Source of the DNA: Ecytonucleospora hepatopenaei
Taxonomy: Eukaryota > Microsporidia > Enterocytozoonidae
NCBI GenBank assembly: GCA_026692725.1
Contig: JAPMUG010000005.1
Coordinates: 124,001 to 188,000 of the forward strand
Direction: 5' to 3'
DNA: 64,000 nucleotides
A program made the position numbers and the translations under genes. How positions within the stretch are numbered: the stretch's first letter is position 1; each line of letters opens with the position of its first letter. Positions 30,333-39,598 of the stretch are shown here, piece after piece. The notes beneath the pieces were generated by a model. It searched no databases. It was not told the origin of the DNA and worked only from the letters and a program-made list of their open reading frames with translations.

Positions 30333-31040
30333 TTATTCAACAATATCTTCTATCAAAACATTCTCTTCAACACCTTCTCCAATTTGCAAAACCTTACCAG
30401 CTGTTTTTAACTCTACAAATGTACTTCTTCTACCTGCTATTGCTAAAAAATCATTTGCCACTATTCCTGACCCCACAATATTTTTTCCCTGATTTATCGT
30501 AGAAGCAATTACGTCTACTTTGCATAATTCAGAAAGTTCTTTTAATTGCAAAGTGTTCATGTTTGGATGCACAAGCATTCCTTTATTATTCATACATGCA
30601 TAAGAACCAACTAATTTTATGTCATCGAGTGATATCTTAAAAACAGGCACCTTTAAAACTTCTTCAAGTGCCGAGGTATTTTCAAAATCAGGATTTACCA
30701 AACATACATGGTCATTGCATAAAACATTATTTCCCAAAGCATTGCATTTATCATAAACACGTGCAACCATCACTTCTTCTGGCAAGCTATTTCTAATGTG
30801 CATAAGTTCCTGGTCATTGATAGTCTCACTACACGCTAATCCATATTTATTTCCAACGCATAAATTTCCTACAGTTTTAATATTTGCTATGGTAGTCTCA
30901 ACAACAGGAAAAGATAGTTTTTCTTTAAGAAAATCAACTACGTTAGAGTGTTCAGCCCTTCCTACAATTGCATAAGCATTTGTCAAACAAATAAAAGATT
31001 TAACTTCACTATTACCCTCAAAGTCTAATTTTGTAAGCAT
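30333..31040 (-). CDS. TIF6: Translation initiation factor 6
   Basis: A 235-aa eIF6 that binds uL14 on the pre-60S subunit and blocks premature joining with 40S. The family's repeated five-fold pseudosymmetric alpha/beta modules are visible: SFICLTNAYAIVG, TVGNLCVGNKYGLACSETI, ALGNNVLCNDHVCLVNPDF, LVGSYACMNNKGMLVHPN and IVGSGIVANDFLAIAG. The length is close to the usual 245 aa. A GGGTAAAA element about 45 nt upstream, on the plus strand at 31086, reads TTTTACCC on the coding strand. Confidence 0.95.
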   Translation of the reverse strand: MLTKLDFEGNSEVKSFICLTNAYAIVGRAEHSNVVDFLKEKLSFPVVETTIANIKTVGNLCVGNKYGLACSETINDQELMHIRNSLPEEVMVARVYDKCNALGNNVLCNDHVCLVNPDFENTSALEEVLKVPVFKISLDDIKLVGSYACMNNKGMLVHPNMNTLQLKELSELCKVDVIASTINQGKNIVGSGIVANDFLAIAGRRSTFVELKTAGKVLQIGEGVEENVLIEDIVE

Positions 31041-31325
31041 TTAAGATAAGAGAAAAATTCAAATAAAAAATCAAAGAAATTTGAATAGGGTAAAATTTTA
31101 TTTATAAAATATTTTATTTTTTTCTTATTAATATTGTAGAATATGAGTGTACTTAAAACTCTATCTAGACAAAAAATGTTATGATTGGTTAAAAAGTATA
31201 AGCTTATTTATAAGGTTCTATTCATTCAACAAATATACTAATTTGTACATTTACATTATTCTTTTTTTAAGAGTTTAAGCTTAACAATTTGACTTTTACA
31301 GTGTTCTTTAATTATTGTGAGATTT
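31041..31325. other. Intergenic, AT-rich
   Basis: No gene was seen. It contains the TIF6 promoter element at about 31086 and otherwise simple sequence. Confidence 0.4.
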
Positions 31326-31829
31326 TTAACTCCCTGTAAAATAAAAAAAATATTTATCCAATAAGCCTTTTATTTCATTAACATAATTTTCTAAATGTAT
31401 TATTACCATTGTTAAATTAAACTTTAAACAATTCATTTTATTACCTGCATCTTCATTGTTTTTGTTTTGTAAATATTCCATATATCGTGTTATATAATAA
31501 CTGTTATAATCATAGCACAAAAACAGAGAAATTTCATTAACAAAATTAAATGCTTTTGTAAAACTTTTATAAGTTTCTCTTGTATATTGTATTTGATTGC
31601 TTATCAACGCTTGCTTAAATTCACACAATGCATTTGTTAAAGAAATGCATTTTAATATTAATCTTGTATCTGGTTCATCAATGTGATTTCTTTTCTGTTT
31701 TAGAGATTTTTCTTGAAGAACAAAAAGTTCTGATATCAAAATATCAAGTTTTATCCAAGTTTTTCTTTCTATCTTAACTTTTTCTAAAGTATTGAAAATA
31801 TTCAAAATATAAACAATTAAAAGTAACAT
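31326..31829 (-). CDS. Secreted helical protein, family A
   Basis: A 167-aa predicted secreted protein with no known homologue. The hydrophobic N-terminus (MLLLIVYILNIFN) acts as signal peptide. The mature part is wholly helical, with Lys/Glu-rich amphipathic stretches and no membrane segment. Its start (KVKIERKTWIKLDILISEL) closely matches that of the next gene (KLRLERETWIKIDTLTTSV), showing recent duplication. A YDYNSYYITRYMEYLQ segment corresponds to the FDFYEIFLNELE motif in family members. AAAGGGAT about 30 nt upstream is a possible start signal. A host-directed or parasitophorous role is a guess. Confidence 0.7.
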   Translation of the reverse strand: MLLLIVYILNIFNTLEKVKIERKTWIKLDILISELFVLQEKSLKQKRNHIDEPDTRLILKCISLTNALCEFKQALISNQIQYTRETYKSFTKAFNFVNEISLFLCYDYNSYYITRYMEYLQNKNNEDAGNKMNCLKFNLTMVIIHLENYVNEIKGLLDKYFFYFTGS

Positions 31830-31915
31830 ATAAAATTAATTAATTTTCTACTTCGTTAAAGGGATATATTTTAAATTAAAAATATTTATTTATTTTTATA
31901 TTAATACAAGTATAT

Positions 31916-32458
31916 TTATAAAATTTCTGTTAGTTTGATTGCTTGTTCATCCAAGAGACTTTTAAAATTTTTAACGTCATCCTGTTGTATTGTTGGAAAG
32001 TCTGTGATTAAAAAGGTTATTGCAGATGAAAGGACTGTAAGTGAGTTATGAATTTTTCTTATTTTTTGTTTAGTTTTTTCTTTCTTTTCAGCATTTTCTG
32101 CATTTACCTCTAACTCATTTAAAAAAATTTCATAAAAATCAAATTTTAAATATGAAATAATATTACAAAAAACACAATCAATTTGAACCAATTTTTTAGC
32201 ACTAGCTTGATTTAAAGAAATTGTTTTATCAATATATAATTTTTTAATAGCCAACATATTTCCATGCAAATCTAAATATCTTTTTACTCGATCTTCATAA
32301 TTTTTAATAATTGATTTCTCAGATAAAGTTTTTAGTTCAAATTCCATTACATTTACACTTGTAGTTAAAGTGTCTATTTTGATCCACGTTTCTCTCTCCA
32401 ATCTCAATTTTTCTCTCGTGCAAAAACTTAAAAGTATAAAACAAAAAGAAAAATACAT
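31916..32458 (-). CDS. Secreted helical protein, family A
   Basis: A 180-aa predicted secreted protein with signal peptide MYFSFCFILLSFC. Helical throughout. It is a paralogue of the neighbour at 31326-31829 at its N-terminus and of the gene at 35587-36156 at its C-terminus. Shared C-terminal features are YLKFDFYEIFLNELE, then KTKQKIRKIH, then FPTIQQDDVKNFKSLLDEQAIKL, against CKFDFYDFYMDKLVKL, DTKQKILKLK and ESEIFNLKRFLVEQHQKL. The two genes are separated by 86 bp and run in the same direction. Function unknown. Confidence 0.72.
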   Translation of the reverse strand: MYFSFCFILLSFCTREKLRLERETWIKIDTLTTSVNVMEFELKTLSEKSIIKNYEDRVKRYLDLHGNMLAIKKLYIDKTISLNQASAKKLVQIDCVFCNIISYLKFDFYEIFLNELEVNAENAEKKEKTKQKIRKIHNSLTVLSSAITFLITDFPTIQQDDVKNFKSLLDEQAIKLTEIL

Positions 32459-33071
32459 AATTATGAAAAGTTAAATTTTTAAATTAAATTTAAAGGATTA
32501 TAAACCTTATAAATTTTTTAAAAATTAATTTAATGCAATCAATTCAAATTTATTTTCTATTTTCACATTTTAAACAATATTTATCATATAATTTAACATT
32601 TTTGGGATTATTAATTTTTTTGAAATGTTTTTAACTTTTAATGAATATTTTCATAAAGTTTTTTCTTTTAGTTTTTTATTTAAAAAATTGATTTATTTGA
32701 TAAATTAGCTTCGATAGTTTATATTTAATATTTTATCAAACAAGATTTTACATACATATTTAAATATAAAATAATTAATGACCTGAAAGCTTAACTATCA
32801 AATAAGAACTAAATAAATTTTAGAACAACTAAAACGAGATGTGTCACTCGCTAAATTTTCGCATTTTTGCTATTGGATAATGAAAATTCCCTTTTTATAT
32901 TTTTTGCAAAGCTTACCTAGATGTCTGAAAGATAATTAATAAAATATAGCAACAACAGATACCTTGTTAAAATGTGTATAGTTTAATAAATACGCTAACA
33001 GCTAAAAATACATCATAAACTTTTATGAGCTTTTATTTGTAAATTTTAGTTCGTATATGACAAATATTATA
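32459..33071. other. Intergenic, AT-rich
   Basis: This 613-bp stretch precedes the mobile-element remnants. About 32820-32900 has higher complexity (containing ACGAGATGTGTCACTCGC), but no frame stays open, so it may be decayed insertion sequence. Confidence 0.5.
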
Positions 33072-33307
33072 GGATAAATACAGCTACATCCTCAAAAAAA
33101 TCTCAAAGCCCTCAAAAAACCTCTAAACCAATAAATCATTTAAACCAAATATTTACCTTGGTTAATTGAAAATAAAGCTTCTAATTTATTGGTTGAAATA
33201 CATCATTTGAGGGTCAAGAAAATAATTTAAGGGGCGTCGAACAGACTTTGTTGGTGAACAAATTTTTTTGAGGGCTTTGAGATTTTTTTGAGGGTCGAGA
33301 AATATCC
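33072..33307. mobile_element. MITE-like inverted-repeat element
   Basis: The two ends form a 30-bp perfect inverted repeat: 33090-33119 (begins CCTCAAAAAAATCTC) pairs with 33264-33293. The pairing extends weakly outward to GGATA at 33072 and TATCC at 33303-33307. The 140-bp centre contains no gene. Length, perfect ends and absence of coding sequence suit a non-autonomous DNA transposon. Target-site duplications are not clear. Confidence 0.65.
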
Positions 33308-33509
33308 ACCCTTTAATATTGCTTAAAAATTCTATAAATTTATCATTTTGAAAAAATTAGTATTAAAAAACCAACAATTTACAATAGTAAGCAAAAGTAT
33401 AAAGACTGTATTTTTTGAAGGTTTAATCAAATTTTTTCATACTTCTTAAATATATATAAATACTAAAAAATTTACTAAAAACTGATTAATTCTCTTTATT
33501 TATTGTTAA

Positions 33510-33740
33510 TTTTTATGAACCCAGTGGGGTTCCGGTCTAACAAACCCCGAGTATAGAAACCCAGAATGGAGTTCCAAAGACTACAGCCAAGGCCCCCAGA
33601 AGAGTCCAAAGGTGATCGGTTGCAAAGCTGGTCAGGTTTTGGTAGGGCAAGGGCCCATATACAAGCATGGCCGGTTTTAAGTAAAACAGTTGAGGAAAAG
33701 TGTCCAGTGTGCGGTGAAATATTTAATTATTAGAAGTAGT
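33510..33740 (+). other. GC-rich insert with short frame ending in CPVCG motif
   Basis: About 230 bp of roughly 50 percent GC within about 20 percent GC surroundings. A 55-codon frame starts at the ATG at 33566 and ends at TAG 33731-33733; it is rich in Arg/Pro/Gln and ends KCPVCGEIFNY, a Cys-x2-Cys pair. An upstream in-frame segment has stops. The composition and the Cys pair suggest the tail of a decayed retroelement or transposon protein. Adjacent GGTTCC and AACCCC can form small hairpins (about 33518-33548). Confidence 0.45.
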
Positions 33741-34127
33741 AAATAAATTTTTAGTTGTAAAAAAATTTTTATGTATATTATGTAAATGAAAATTTTATTT
33801 ACGCAGATAAATAAAATTTTAACTACGCAAAAATATCAAGAATTTATTAATTTATTTTATATCAAAGGTTTTCAAATACTTATTTGCAGCGTTTCTTTAT
33901 TGTACCTATAAGTTTTTTAAATAAAATGTCTGGAATTTCTTCCTATGCTTGTAAAATTGTTTTTTAGGTCCTTTATAAACTTAAAGGAATACCTTAATCA
34001 TACACTCTACAGACCAAACCAACCCGATAAATTTTCAATTAGATTAAAGCCTAGGAACATGAAGGTCAATTTAATACTGTAATACCCTTTTCCTCAAAAA
34101 ATCCCGCCATTTCACCTTTAACATGTA
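33741..34127. other. Intergenic, possible decayed insert
   Basis: Nothing definite was seen. 33930-34120 has higher complexity than the usual AT-rich spacer but no long frame, so it may be the remains of another insertion. Confidence 0.35.
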
Positions 34128-34312
34128 CAGTACTGTAAGTAAAAAAATGAGAAATGTCTTAGACCTCTAGAAACATCTTCACATTTTCTACAAAACACTC
34201 TTTGATGCTGTTTTTATACCACTTAAAAGTATCTTTTTTGTTTTTTTAATAAACTCTTTTTTTAAAACATACATCAAAATTTATTTAAAAAGTGTAAGTA
34301 AAAAATGAGAAA
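34128..34312. repeat. Left IR/DR end of Tc1 element
   Basis: Outer repeat at 34128-34153 and inner direct repeat at 34292-34312 share the CTGTAAGTAAAA...ATGAGAA motif. The pair is probably the transposase binding sites. Confidence 0.7.
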
Positions 34313-34362
34313 TCACTTTCCCTCCATAGTACTTTAAAAAATAAATTTTTAATGTTCCTTTT

Positions 34363-35366
34363 ATGTCTAAACACATTAATTATATTAGTAAAAGACGAAT
34401 TTTGGCTTTACGTGATGAAAATTATATTTATAAGGAAATTTATAATAAAGCAAAAATACCACTGGCTACAGTGGGTAGAATCATTAAAAACAGCATGGAA
34501 AGGGGGACTACAGACCGAAAATACGATTCTGAAACATCTTTTAAAGTTCCAAGGCTCAAGAAATCTTTATAATTAAGATATTAACATCAGATGAATGTTT
34601 TTTTAAAGAAATAACTAATAAAATTGACAAAAAATTTAATTGTAAACTCAGTCGTACAACAGTGATCAATATCTAACATGAATTGACATTGTATATTTTT
34701 TGCGACTGAAAAGGTTTTTTTGAGTAAAAAATATTAATTTTAAAAATAAAAAATCAATAGATTGGATATATGTTTCAGACGACCAATGGACGCAGGTTTT
34801 ATGGTCAGATGAGTCCCTTTGAGTTATATACTAATTTTAAAAAGTTTTATGTTAGAAGAAAATATACAAAAAGTATTTATTAAAAAAATTAACAGGTACA
34901 ATTAAACATGGAGGAGGCAAAAATCAGTTTTGGGGCTGTTTTTCATATTATGGTGTTGGGAATTTGTTCTGATCAAGGGCAATATGTAAAAATTTCAATA
35001 TTTAGACATATTAAAGAATAACCTTGAAGAATCTATTAATATGATGAACCTAACTAGCCAATTTTCCAACAAGATAATGATCCGAAACATACAAGAAAGC
35101 GCGTAAAAGTGTTTTTGGAGCTTTTCAACTTCGTAACAATAAAATGACCATCTAAGTCACCGGATCTGAACCCTATTGAACATTTATGGGCCTATATTAA
35201 AAAGAAACTATCAGGTTTCAGGGCGAAAAATGATCAGGAATTATTCGCAGAGGTGGAGCAAATTTGGTACAGTATAAAACCTGAGGTGTTACAGAACCTG
35301 GTTTTAAGTATGAAAAAGAGGGTTTTAGCAGTTTATAAGGCAAAAGGAGGTCCTACTAAATATTAA
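34363..35366 (+). pseudogene. Tc1-type transposase, frameshifted
   Basis: The N-terminus is readable at 34363-34572: a helix-turn-helix region (SKRRILALRDENYIYKEIY, then LATVGRIIKN). After that the frame is broken by several shifts and stops. Later landmarks confirm the family: WSDES near 34804, QDNDPKHTRKRVK near 35072 (second catalytic Asp), SPDLNPIEHLWAYIKKKL near 35158 (third catalytic residue) and a terminal KGGPTKY before the stop at 35366, typical of Tc1 transposases. At least two frameshifts are needed to join these, so it is inactive. Insect or fish Tc1 elements are likely relatives, so transfer from a host is plausible. Confidence 0.85.
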
Positions 35367-35377
35367 ATTTATTTTTA

Positions 35378-35559
35378 TCATTTTTTACTTACATCAAGGG
35401 TATAAAAAATCATTTTTGCCGTTAAAAAATCAATTTTCAGAATTTAATAAAATAATAAATAAATGATACGTTACTTAACCCTTATAAAAATTTTATTAAA
35501 TTAAAAAACCATAATTTATTAAAGACTTAGAACGATTCTCATTTTTACTTACACTATTG
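35378..35559. repeat. Right IR/DR end of Tc1 element
   Basis: The inner copy at 35378-35394 and outer copy at 35536-35559 are inverted relative to the left end, ending with CACTATTG directly before the TA target duplication. Confidence 0.7.
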
Positions 35560-35586
35560 TAGCTTTTGTTAAAATTTATTCCCGTT

Positions 35587-36156
35587 TTATAGCATGTTGC
35601 TTAATTTTTGATGTTGTTCTACTAAAAATCTTTTTAAGTTAAAAATTTCTGATTCAAATGGAAATAAATCAAAATAAGCATTTACAAATACATTAAGTTT
35701 TTCTATGCAAAGAGTGATTACTAAAATTTTTGTTTTGATTTCTTCTTTAAGTTTTAATATTTTTTGTTTAGTATCTTTAAGAATGTTTAGCCTTTGTAAT
35801 TTTACAAGTTTATCCATGTAAAAGTCATAAAAATCAAACTTACACACTTTTGCAATTTCATCAAACATTGAACAAATCTTGTTTAACCTATGATTTATAT
35901 GATGATTTGGTGATATTCTTTCATTTAATTGTTTTTCAATTTCCAAAAAATCAGTTTTTAGCTTTATTAGTTCTTCAACAGATTTTTCTAAAGAATCCAA
36001 TGGTAAAAATCCCATTTCTAGTTTAATTTCATTACATGCTATTTCTGTTTTATATTCAAAATTTATTACTTTTTGTAGAATTATCATTTTTTCATCTTCT
36101 ACTGATGTAGCTGAATTAGAAGCACCAAATAATGTTCTAAAAAGTATTATTAACAT
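35587..36156 (-). CDS. Secreted helical protein, family A
   Basis: A 189-aa predicted secreted protein. N-terminal signal (MLIILFRTLFGAS, cleavage probably after S/N). The remainder is helical, rich in Lys/Glu/Leu. The VCKFDFYDFYMDKLVKLQ segment, the DTKQKILKLKEEI segment and the C-terminal FNLKRFLVEQHQKLSNML are shared with the gene at 31916-32458. The stop codon lies 30 bp beyond the right end of the Tc1 element (35559), so the transposon inserted between two family members. Function unknown. Confidence 0.72.
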   Translation of the reverse strand: MLIILFRTLFGASNSATSVEDEKMIILQKVINFEYKTEIACNEIKLEMGFLPLDSLEKSVEELIKLKTDFLEIEKQLNERISPNHHINHRLNKICSMFDEIAKVCKFDFYDFYMDKLVKLQRLNILKDTKQKILKLKEEIKTKILVITLCIEKLNVFVNAYFDLFPFESEIFNLKRFLVEQHQKLSNML

Positions 36157-36302
36157 TAAAATTATAATAAATATTCAAATGTTAAATTTTTTAATAAAAA
36201 TAAAAAAGGATATTTTAAATTAAAATAATTTCATATGGCATATTAAACTAATTTAAAAACAATAAGTTTTAAATCATTTGTTAAAATATCTCAAAACTAA
36301 AT

Positions 36303-36887
36303 TTATTCTATTGAATTCTCTAATTCTATAATTTTGCTTATTTGATGTTGCATAAAAAAAGATAAATCTATAATGTATTGTAAATTTGCAAGTAAATTTT
36401 CTTGAATTAGTTCTTTTAACTCTTCTAATTTATTTTCCAGTTGTTGTTTTGTATTTATCATATGGGTTTTTAATTCTTTTAGAAGTTTTTCTTCTTCTTC
36501 TTTTAGGCCATTTGATTCTTTAATTTTTTGTATTTGAGTACTAAAAGTGAGAAAAAAATCAAGCTTAAATAATACACAAACACTATTTAAAACTTCTTTT
36601 ATCTTTGCAACAAAATTAACCTTATTTCTATTATGTTCATTTATAACTTCCTGATTTACACTTCTTTTTTGTTTAAAATACTCTTTCCATAATAAAATAA
36701 AAGCATTAAATTCTTCTTCCATAAAAATAAAAGAATTTAAGTTACTGAATACTTCATCTCTTAGCGATAAAGATTTAAATAACAGTCTTTTATAAGAAGA
36801 AACACCCGTTTCTTGTAAAGTATTAGGATTAGATGCACATGTTATAATTTTAAATAAATATAATAGTTTGACAACACTGTAAAACAT
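36303..36887 (-). CDS. Secreted helical protein, family A
   Basis: A 194-aa predicted secreted protein with signal MFYSVVKLLYLFKIITCAS (Ala-rich cleavage region after TCA). It shares with the genes at 36988 and 39599 an N-terminal motif of the form FM-x2-E-x-N-x4-LW-x4-K (here IFMEEEFNAFILLWKEYFKQ). It shares KLDFFLTFSTQIQKI with the FDFY motif of the others, linking the two sub-branches into one family. AAAAGGGT lies about 35 nt upstream. Function unknown. Confidence 0.7.
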   Translation of the reverse strand: MFYSVVKLLYLFKIITCASNPNTLQETGVSSYKRLLFKSLSLRDEVFSNLNSFIFMEEEFNAFILLWKEYFKQKRSVNQEVINEHNRNKVNFVAKIKEVLNSVCVLFKLDFFLTFSTQIQKIKESNGLKEEEEKLLKELKTHMINTKQQLENKLEELKELIQENLLANLQYIIDLSFFMQHQISKIIELENSIE

Positions 36888-36987
36888 TTAGAATATAAAT
36901 TAATAAAATATTAATATTTTAAAAGGGTTTTTTATTAAAAAATAAATAAATTAAAATTAAGAAAGTATTTCAAGCATAAATTTTATT

Positions 36988-37548
36988 TTATTGTATGCGT
37001 TGTAAATTAAATAGTTGAAAATTGTAAAATTCTCTTAAAATCAACATATGATCATCTTCTTTTAATTGATAAGTTTGTTGTTGTTCATTTACCATGAATA
37101 TAAAAAGTTCTATTCGATTACAGATAGTTTTTATCTTCTCAAATAATTCTGATATTTTATTATCATTGCACCCATTTCTATTTTGAAATCTAAGCATTAA
37201 TTTATGCCGGTCTAAAACATTGGCAAGATCAACACTCATTAGAATATTGGTGATCTTACCAATAAGAATGTAAATGTCATCTTTTAAGCTTGTTAATAAA
37301 TTGTTTGGTTGTTCATCACTATTTGTATCAATTAATGAACACAATTTTAAGTTTTTTGTCCAAATTCCTAATAAATCATTTATTTCTTGTTCCATGTATT
37401 CATCTTCTTTTATATTTTCTTTTAAGTGTTCTTCAATTTGCATTGATTTTATTAATAAATTTTCTAAAGTTACCTTTAAATCCATTTCATCAATAGATGC
37501 ACATTTTAACATACAAACAAAAATAAAAAATAACACAAAATTATACAT
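36988..37548 (-). CDS. Secreted helical protein, family A
   Basis: A 186-aa predicted secreted protein with signal MYNFVLFFIFVCMLKCAS. The mature protein is helical. Its motif EDEYMEQEINDLLGIWTKNLK parallels NDFMVKEVNSLTTLWLDCLK of the gene at 39599, and DDIYILIGKITNILMSVDLAN parallels EIYTTICGITDKFKSVDFAE. GGGAAAG about 12 nt upstream of the start serves as the start-proximal signal. Function unknown. Confidence 0.72.
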   Translation of the reverse strand: MYNFVLFFIFVCMLKCASIDEMDLKVTLENLLIKSMQIEEHLKENIKEDEYMEQEINDLLGIWTKNLKLCSLIDTNSDEQPNNLLTSLKDDIYILIGKITNILMSVDLANVLDRHKLMLRFQNRNGCNDNKISELFEKIKTICNRIELFIFMVNEQQQTYQLKEDDHMLILREFYNFQLFNLQRIQ

Positions 37549-37988
37549 TTTATTTAAAGGGAAAGTATTAAGAAATATTTGTTATTAAATTAAAAAATTA
37601 AAACAAGAAAGTGACTAATGCTTCTTGTTCCAGATTTTCTTATAATTTATTAATTTAGTCTCTGAACGTTAAACTCTCAGGTTTATTAAATATTTGTCTT
37701 TAGACATGTATATTAAATAATGTCATTGAAATATTGTATATAAGCATATAAGAAAAATAGTTAAAATGTAGCAAAAAAGATATGGTAAATTTATGTAAAT
37801 TTTAAATATCAAATAAAAACAAAACACCTTAAAAAACCTTTTCAAGTTTTCAACATAAAATAAATATATCAGTTATGATGTGTTAGACATTTTTTTATTT
37901 TAAAAATTAAATTTTATTAATTAGTTCAATAATGAATTAAATATTAAAAATATTTTTAATCCTTTTTTAAATTAAAAATAAATTTAAA
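37549..37988. other. Divergent intergenic region
   Basis: The 440-bp spacer between divergent secreted-protein genes holds AT-rich sequence and the element AATCCTTTTTTA at about 37960, similar to a pyrimidine motif upstream of the small membrane-protein genes. No gene was seen. Confidence 0.5.
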
Positions 37989-39224
37989 ATGTTATTTACA
38001 TTACTATACGGATTATTAAACGTTACAATTTGTGCTGATAGCGATGATTTGTTTCTTGAACAAGATTTACAAGCATGTTTTACTGATCCAACGAATAAAG
38101 AAATAGATTATAAAATAGAAGAAGAGTTTGCTAATAAAATCAAAGAAATTTTATCCTCAAATTCTTTGCTAGCACAATTTACAACAAATCTAGACAAAAT
38201 TTATAAAGAAACACGCAATTTTTTAATTTTAAAAAATGTATCAGAAAAATTTACTGATATTTTTATCCATAAAAACAAACGTGAAATTATTTACTTTGCA
38301 ATACAATTTAAATATTTTGTTACTTTTATCACAAAGAATTTTGATAAAAATCTTAGCTCTGTGATATATTACAAAGATCCACGCTTAAACTATAAAGAAT
38401 ATTTTTATCTCTCTAATTATTTTATGGAAATTATGTTTTTTACAAAAACACCATTTTATGATAAAAAAACGGATAGTTATCCTTTTTATTATGAATATTC
38501 TTTATTTTTAATGAAAAACAGACTAATGAATTTAATTTATGTATTTTATAAATATCATAATTTATTGTTAGAAATTTATAAAAACCCAATTGTTACTTCA
38601 GAAATTTTATTGTTTTATGTTGCGTATGACATGTTTTTGAGCAGGTGTATTTTACATATGTTAGATGTAATGATGCTTTATGTTGAAAATGAAAGTTTTA
38701 TGGATCAAGTAGCAGAGGTATTTTGTTTTAACTGGACAGCAACAGAATTTTACAACAGTATTATAAGAGAAAAATTACAAAACCATGCAATTTATAATTT
38801 ATCTTGTTTTGGTAAATTTAGTTTTCCAATAAGTAATAGAAGCGCTGAGTATTTCAAAACAGTATATGATCAATGGAATGAATTAACAGTTAAAATTCCA
38901 GTAAAAATATATAGAACTACGTTAATTAATTTTTATTCAAAAAACAAACATTTAGGAACTATTTTAGAGACAAAAACAATGATGGAATATAAATCAAGAG
39001 TTGATGAAAAATTTAACAGTCAAAGAACAGAAGGTGAAGGTGCATCAACCAGTACTGCACAAAGAAGAGAGGTAGAAAATCAAGAAAGTGAAAGAGAGCA
39101 ACCAATATCAGAGGGGGAAAGAAAAAAAGAAGAAGAAGGAGAACCATCTTCAAAAAAACAGAAAATTTCTTATACAATAGCAAGCAAAGATTCTTCTGAA
39201 GATAAAGACAAAACAAATGAGTGA
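37989..39224 (+). CDS. Large secreted protein, family B
   Basis: A 411-aa predicted secreted protein, not recognised. Signal peptide MLFTLLYGLLNVTICA (cleavage after ICA). The body (residues 20-330) is helical with many aromatic residues and no further membrane segment. The last 70 residues are disordered and highly charged (SQRTEGEGAS to DKDKTNE), containing PSSKKQKIS, which resembles a monopartite nuclear localisation signal. Residues 270-330 match the protein at 51839-52978: shared pattern F-x-F-P...IY-x2-W-N...K-x5-RKTLN-x-F, and a KxxxDEKFNSQR / RAEFDRKK end. Function unknown; a host-targeted effector is a guess. Confidence 0.75.
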   Translation: MLFTLLYGLLNVTICADSDDLFLEQDLQACFTDPTNKEIDYKIEEEFANKIKEILSSNSLLAQFTTNLDKIYKETRNFLILKNVSEKFTDIFIHKNKREIIYFAIQFKYFVTFITKNFDKNLSSVIYYKDPRLNYKEYFYLSNYFMEIMFFTKTPFYDKKTDSYPFYYEYSLFLMKNRLMNLIYVFYKYHNLLLEIYKNPIVTSEILLFYVAYDMFLSRCILHMLDVMMLYVENESFMDQVAEVFCFNWTATEFYNSIIREKLQNHAIYNLSCFGKFSFPISNRSAEYFKTVYDQWNELTVKIPVKIYRTTLINFYSKNKHLGTILETKTMMEYKSRVDEKFNSQRTEGEGASTSTAQRREVENQESEREQPISEGERKKEEEGEPSSKKQKISYTIASKDSSEDKDKTNE

Positions 39225-39598
39225 AAAAATAAAATTTATAATTAATTAAATACAGGGTTTATAATATTATAAATTAAATAAAAAGTTTATTAGATTATAG
39301 ATTTAATAAATGTGTTTCTTAAATATTTTTAAAGTCATATTTCTTATTTCATGTCCACATAAAATTTTAAAAATTAACCTTAATCTTTTTTAAGTCTATT
39401 TTAAAATCATTAAGTTTATATAAAATATAAAATAAAATTATGAACATTTAAACAAATTATTTATGATCCATATAATATTTTATTTTAATACATGGCTAAA
39501 ATAATGAAAATTTATTAGATGAAATTAGTCTCATTGACCAAATGTATGGGCATACTATAAAAACTACATACATATGATAGATTAAAATTATTATCTAT
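39225..39598. other. Convergent intergenic region
   Basis: A 374-bp AT-rich spacer with AATTAACCTTAATC at about 39371 but no gene or RNA. Confidence 0.55.

Larger units (their letters stand above)
34128..35559 (+). mobile_element. Tc1/mariner element with IR/DR-type ends, inactive
   Basis: This 1432-bp element is flanked by TA on both sides (34126-34127 and 35560-35561), the Tc1/mariner target duplication. Outer inverted repeats begin CAGTACTGTAAGTAAAA on the left and, reversed, CAATAGTGTAAGTAAAA on the right. A second inner copy of the same GTAAGTAAAAAATGA motif lies at 34292-34312 and, inverted, at 35378-35394, giving an IR/DR structure as in Sleeping Beauty-type elements. The central transposase gene is broken. 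It has inserted among the secreted-protein family genes. Confidence 0.85.
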
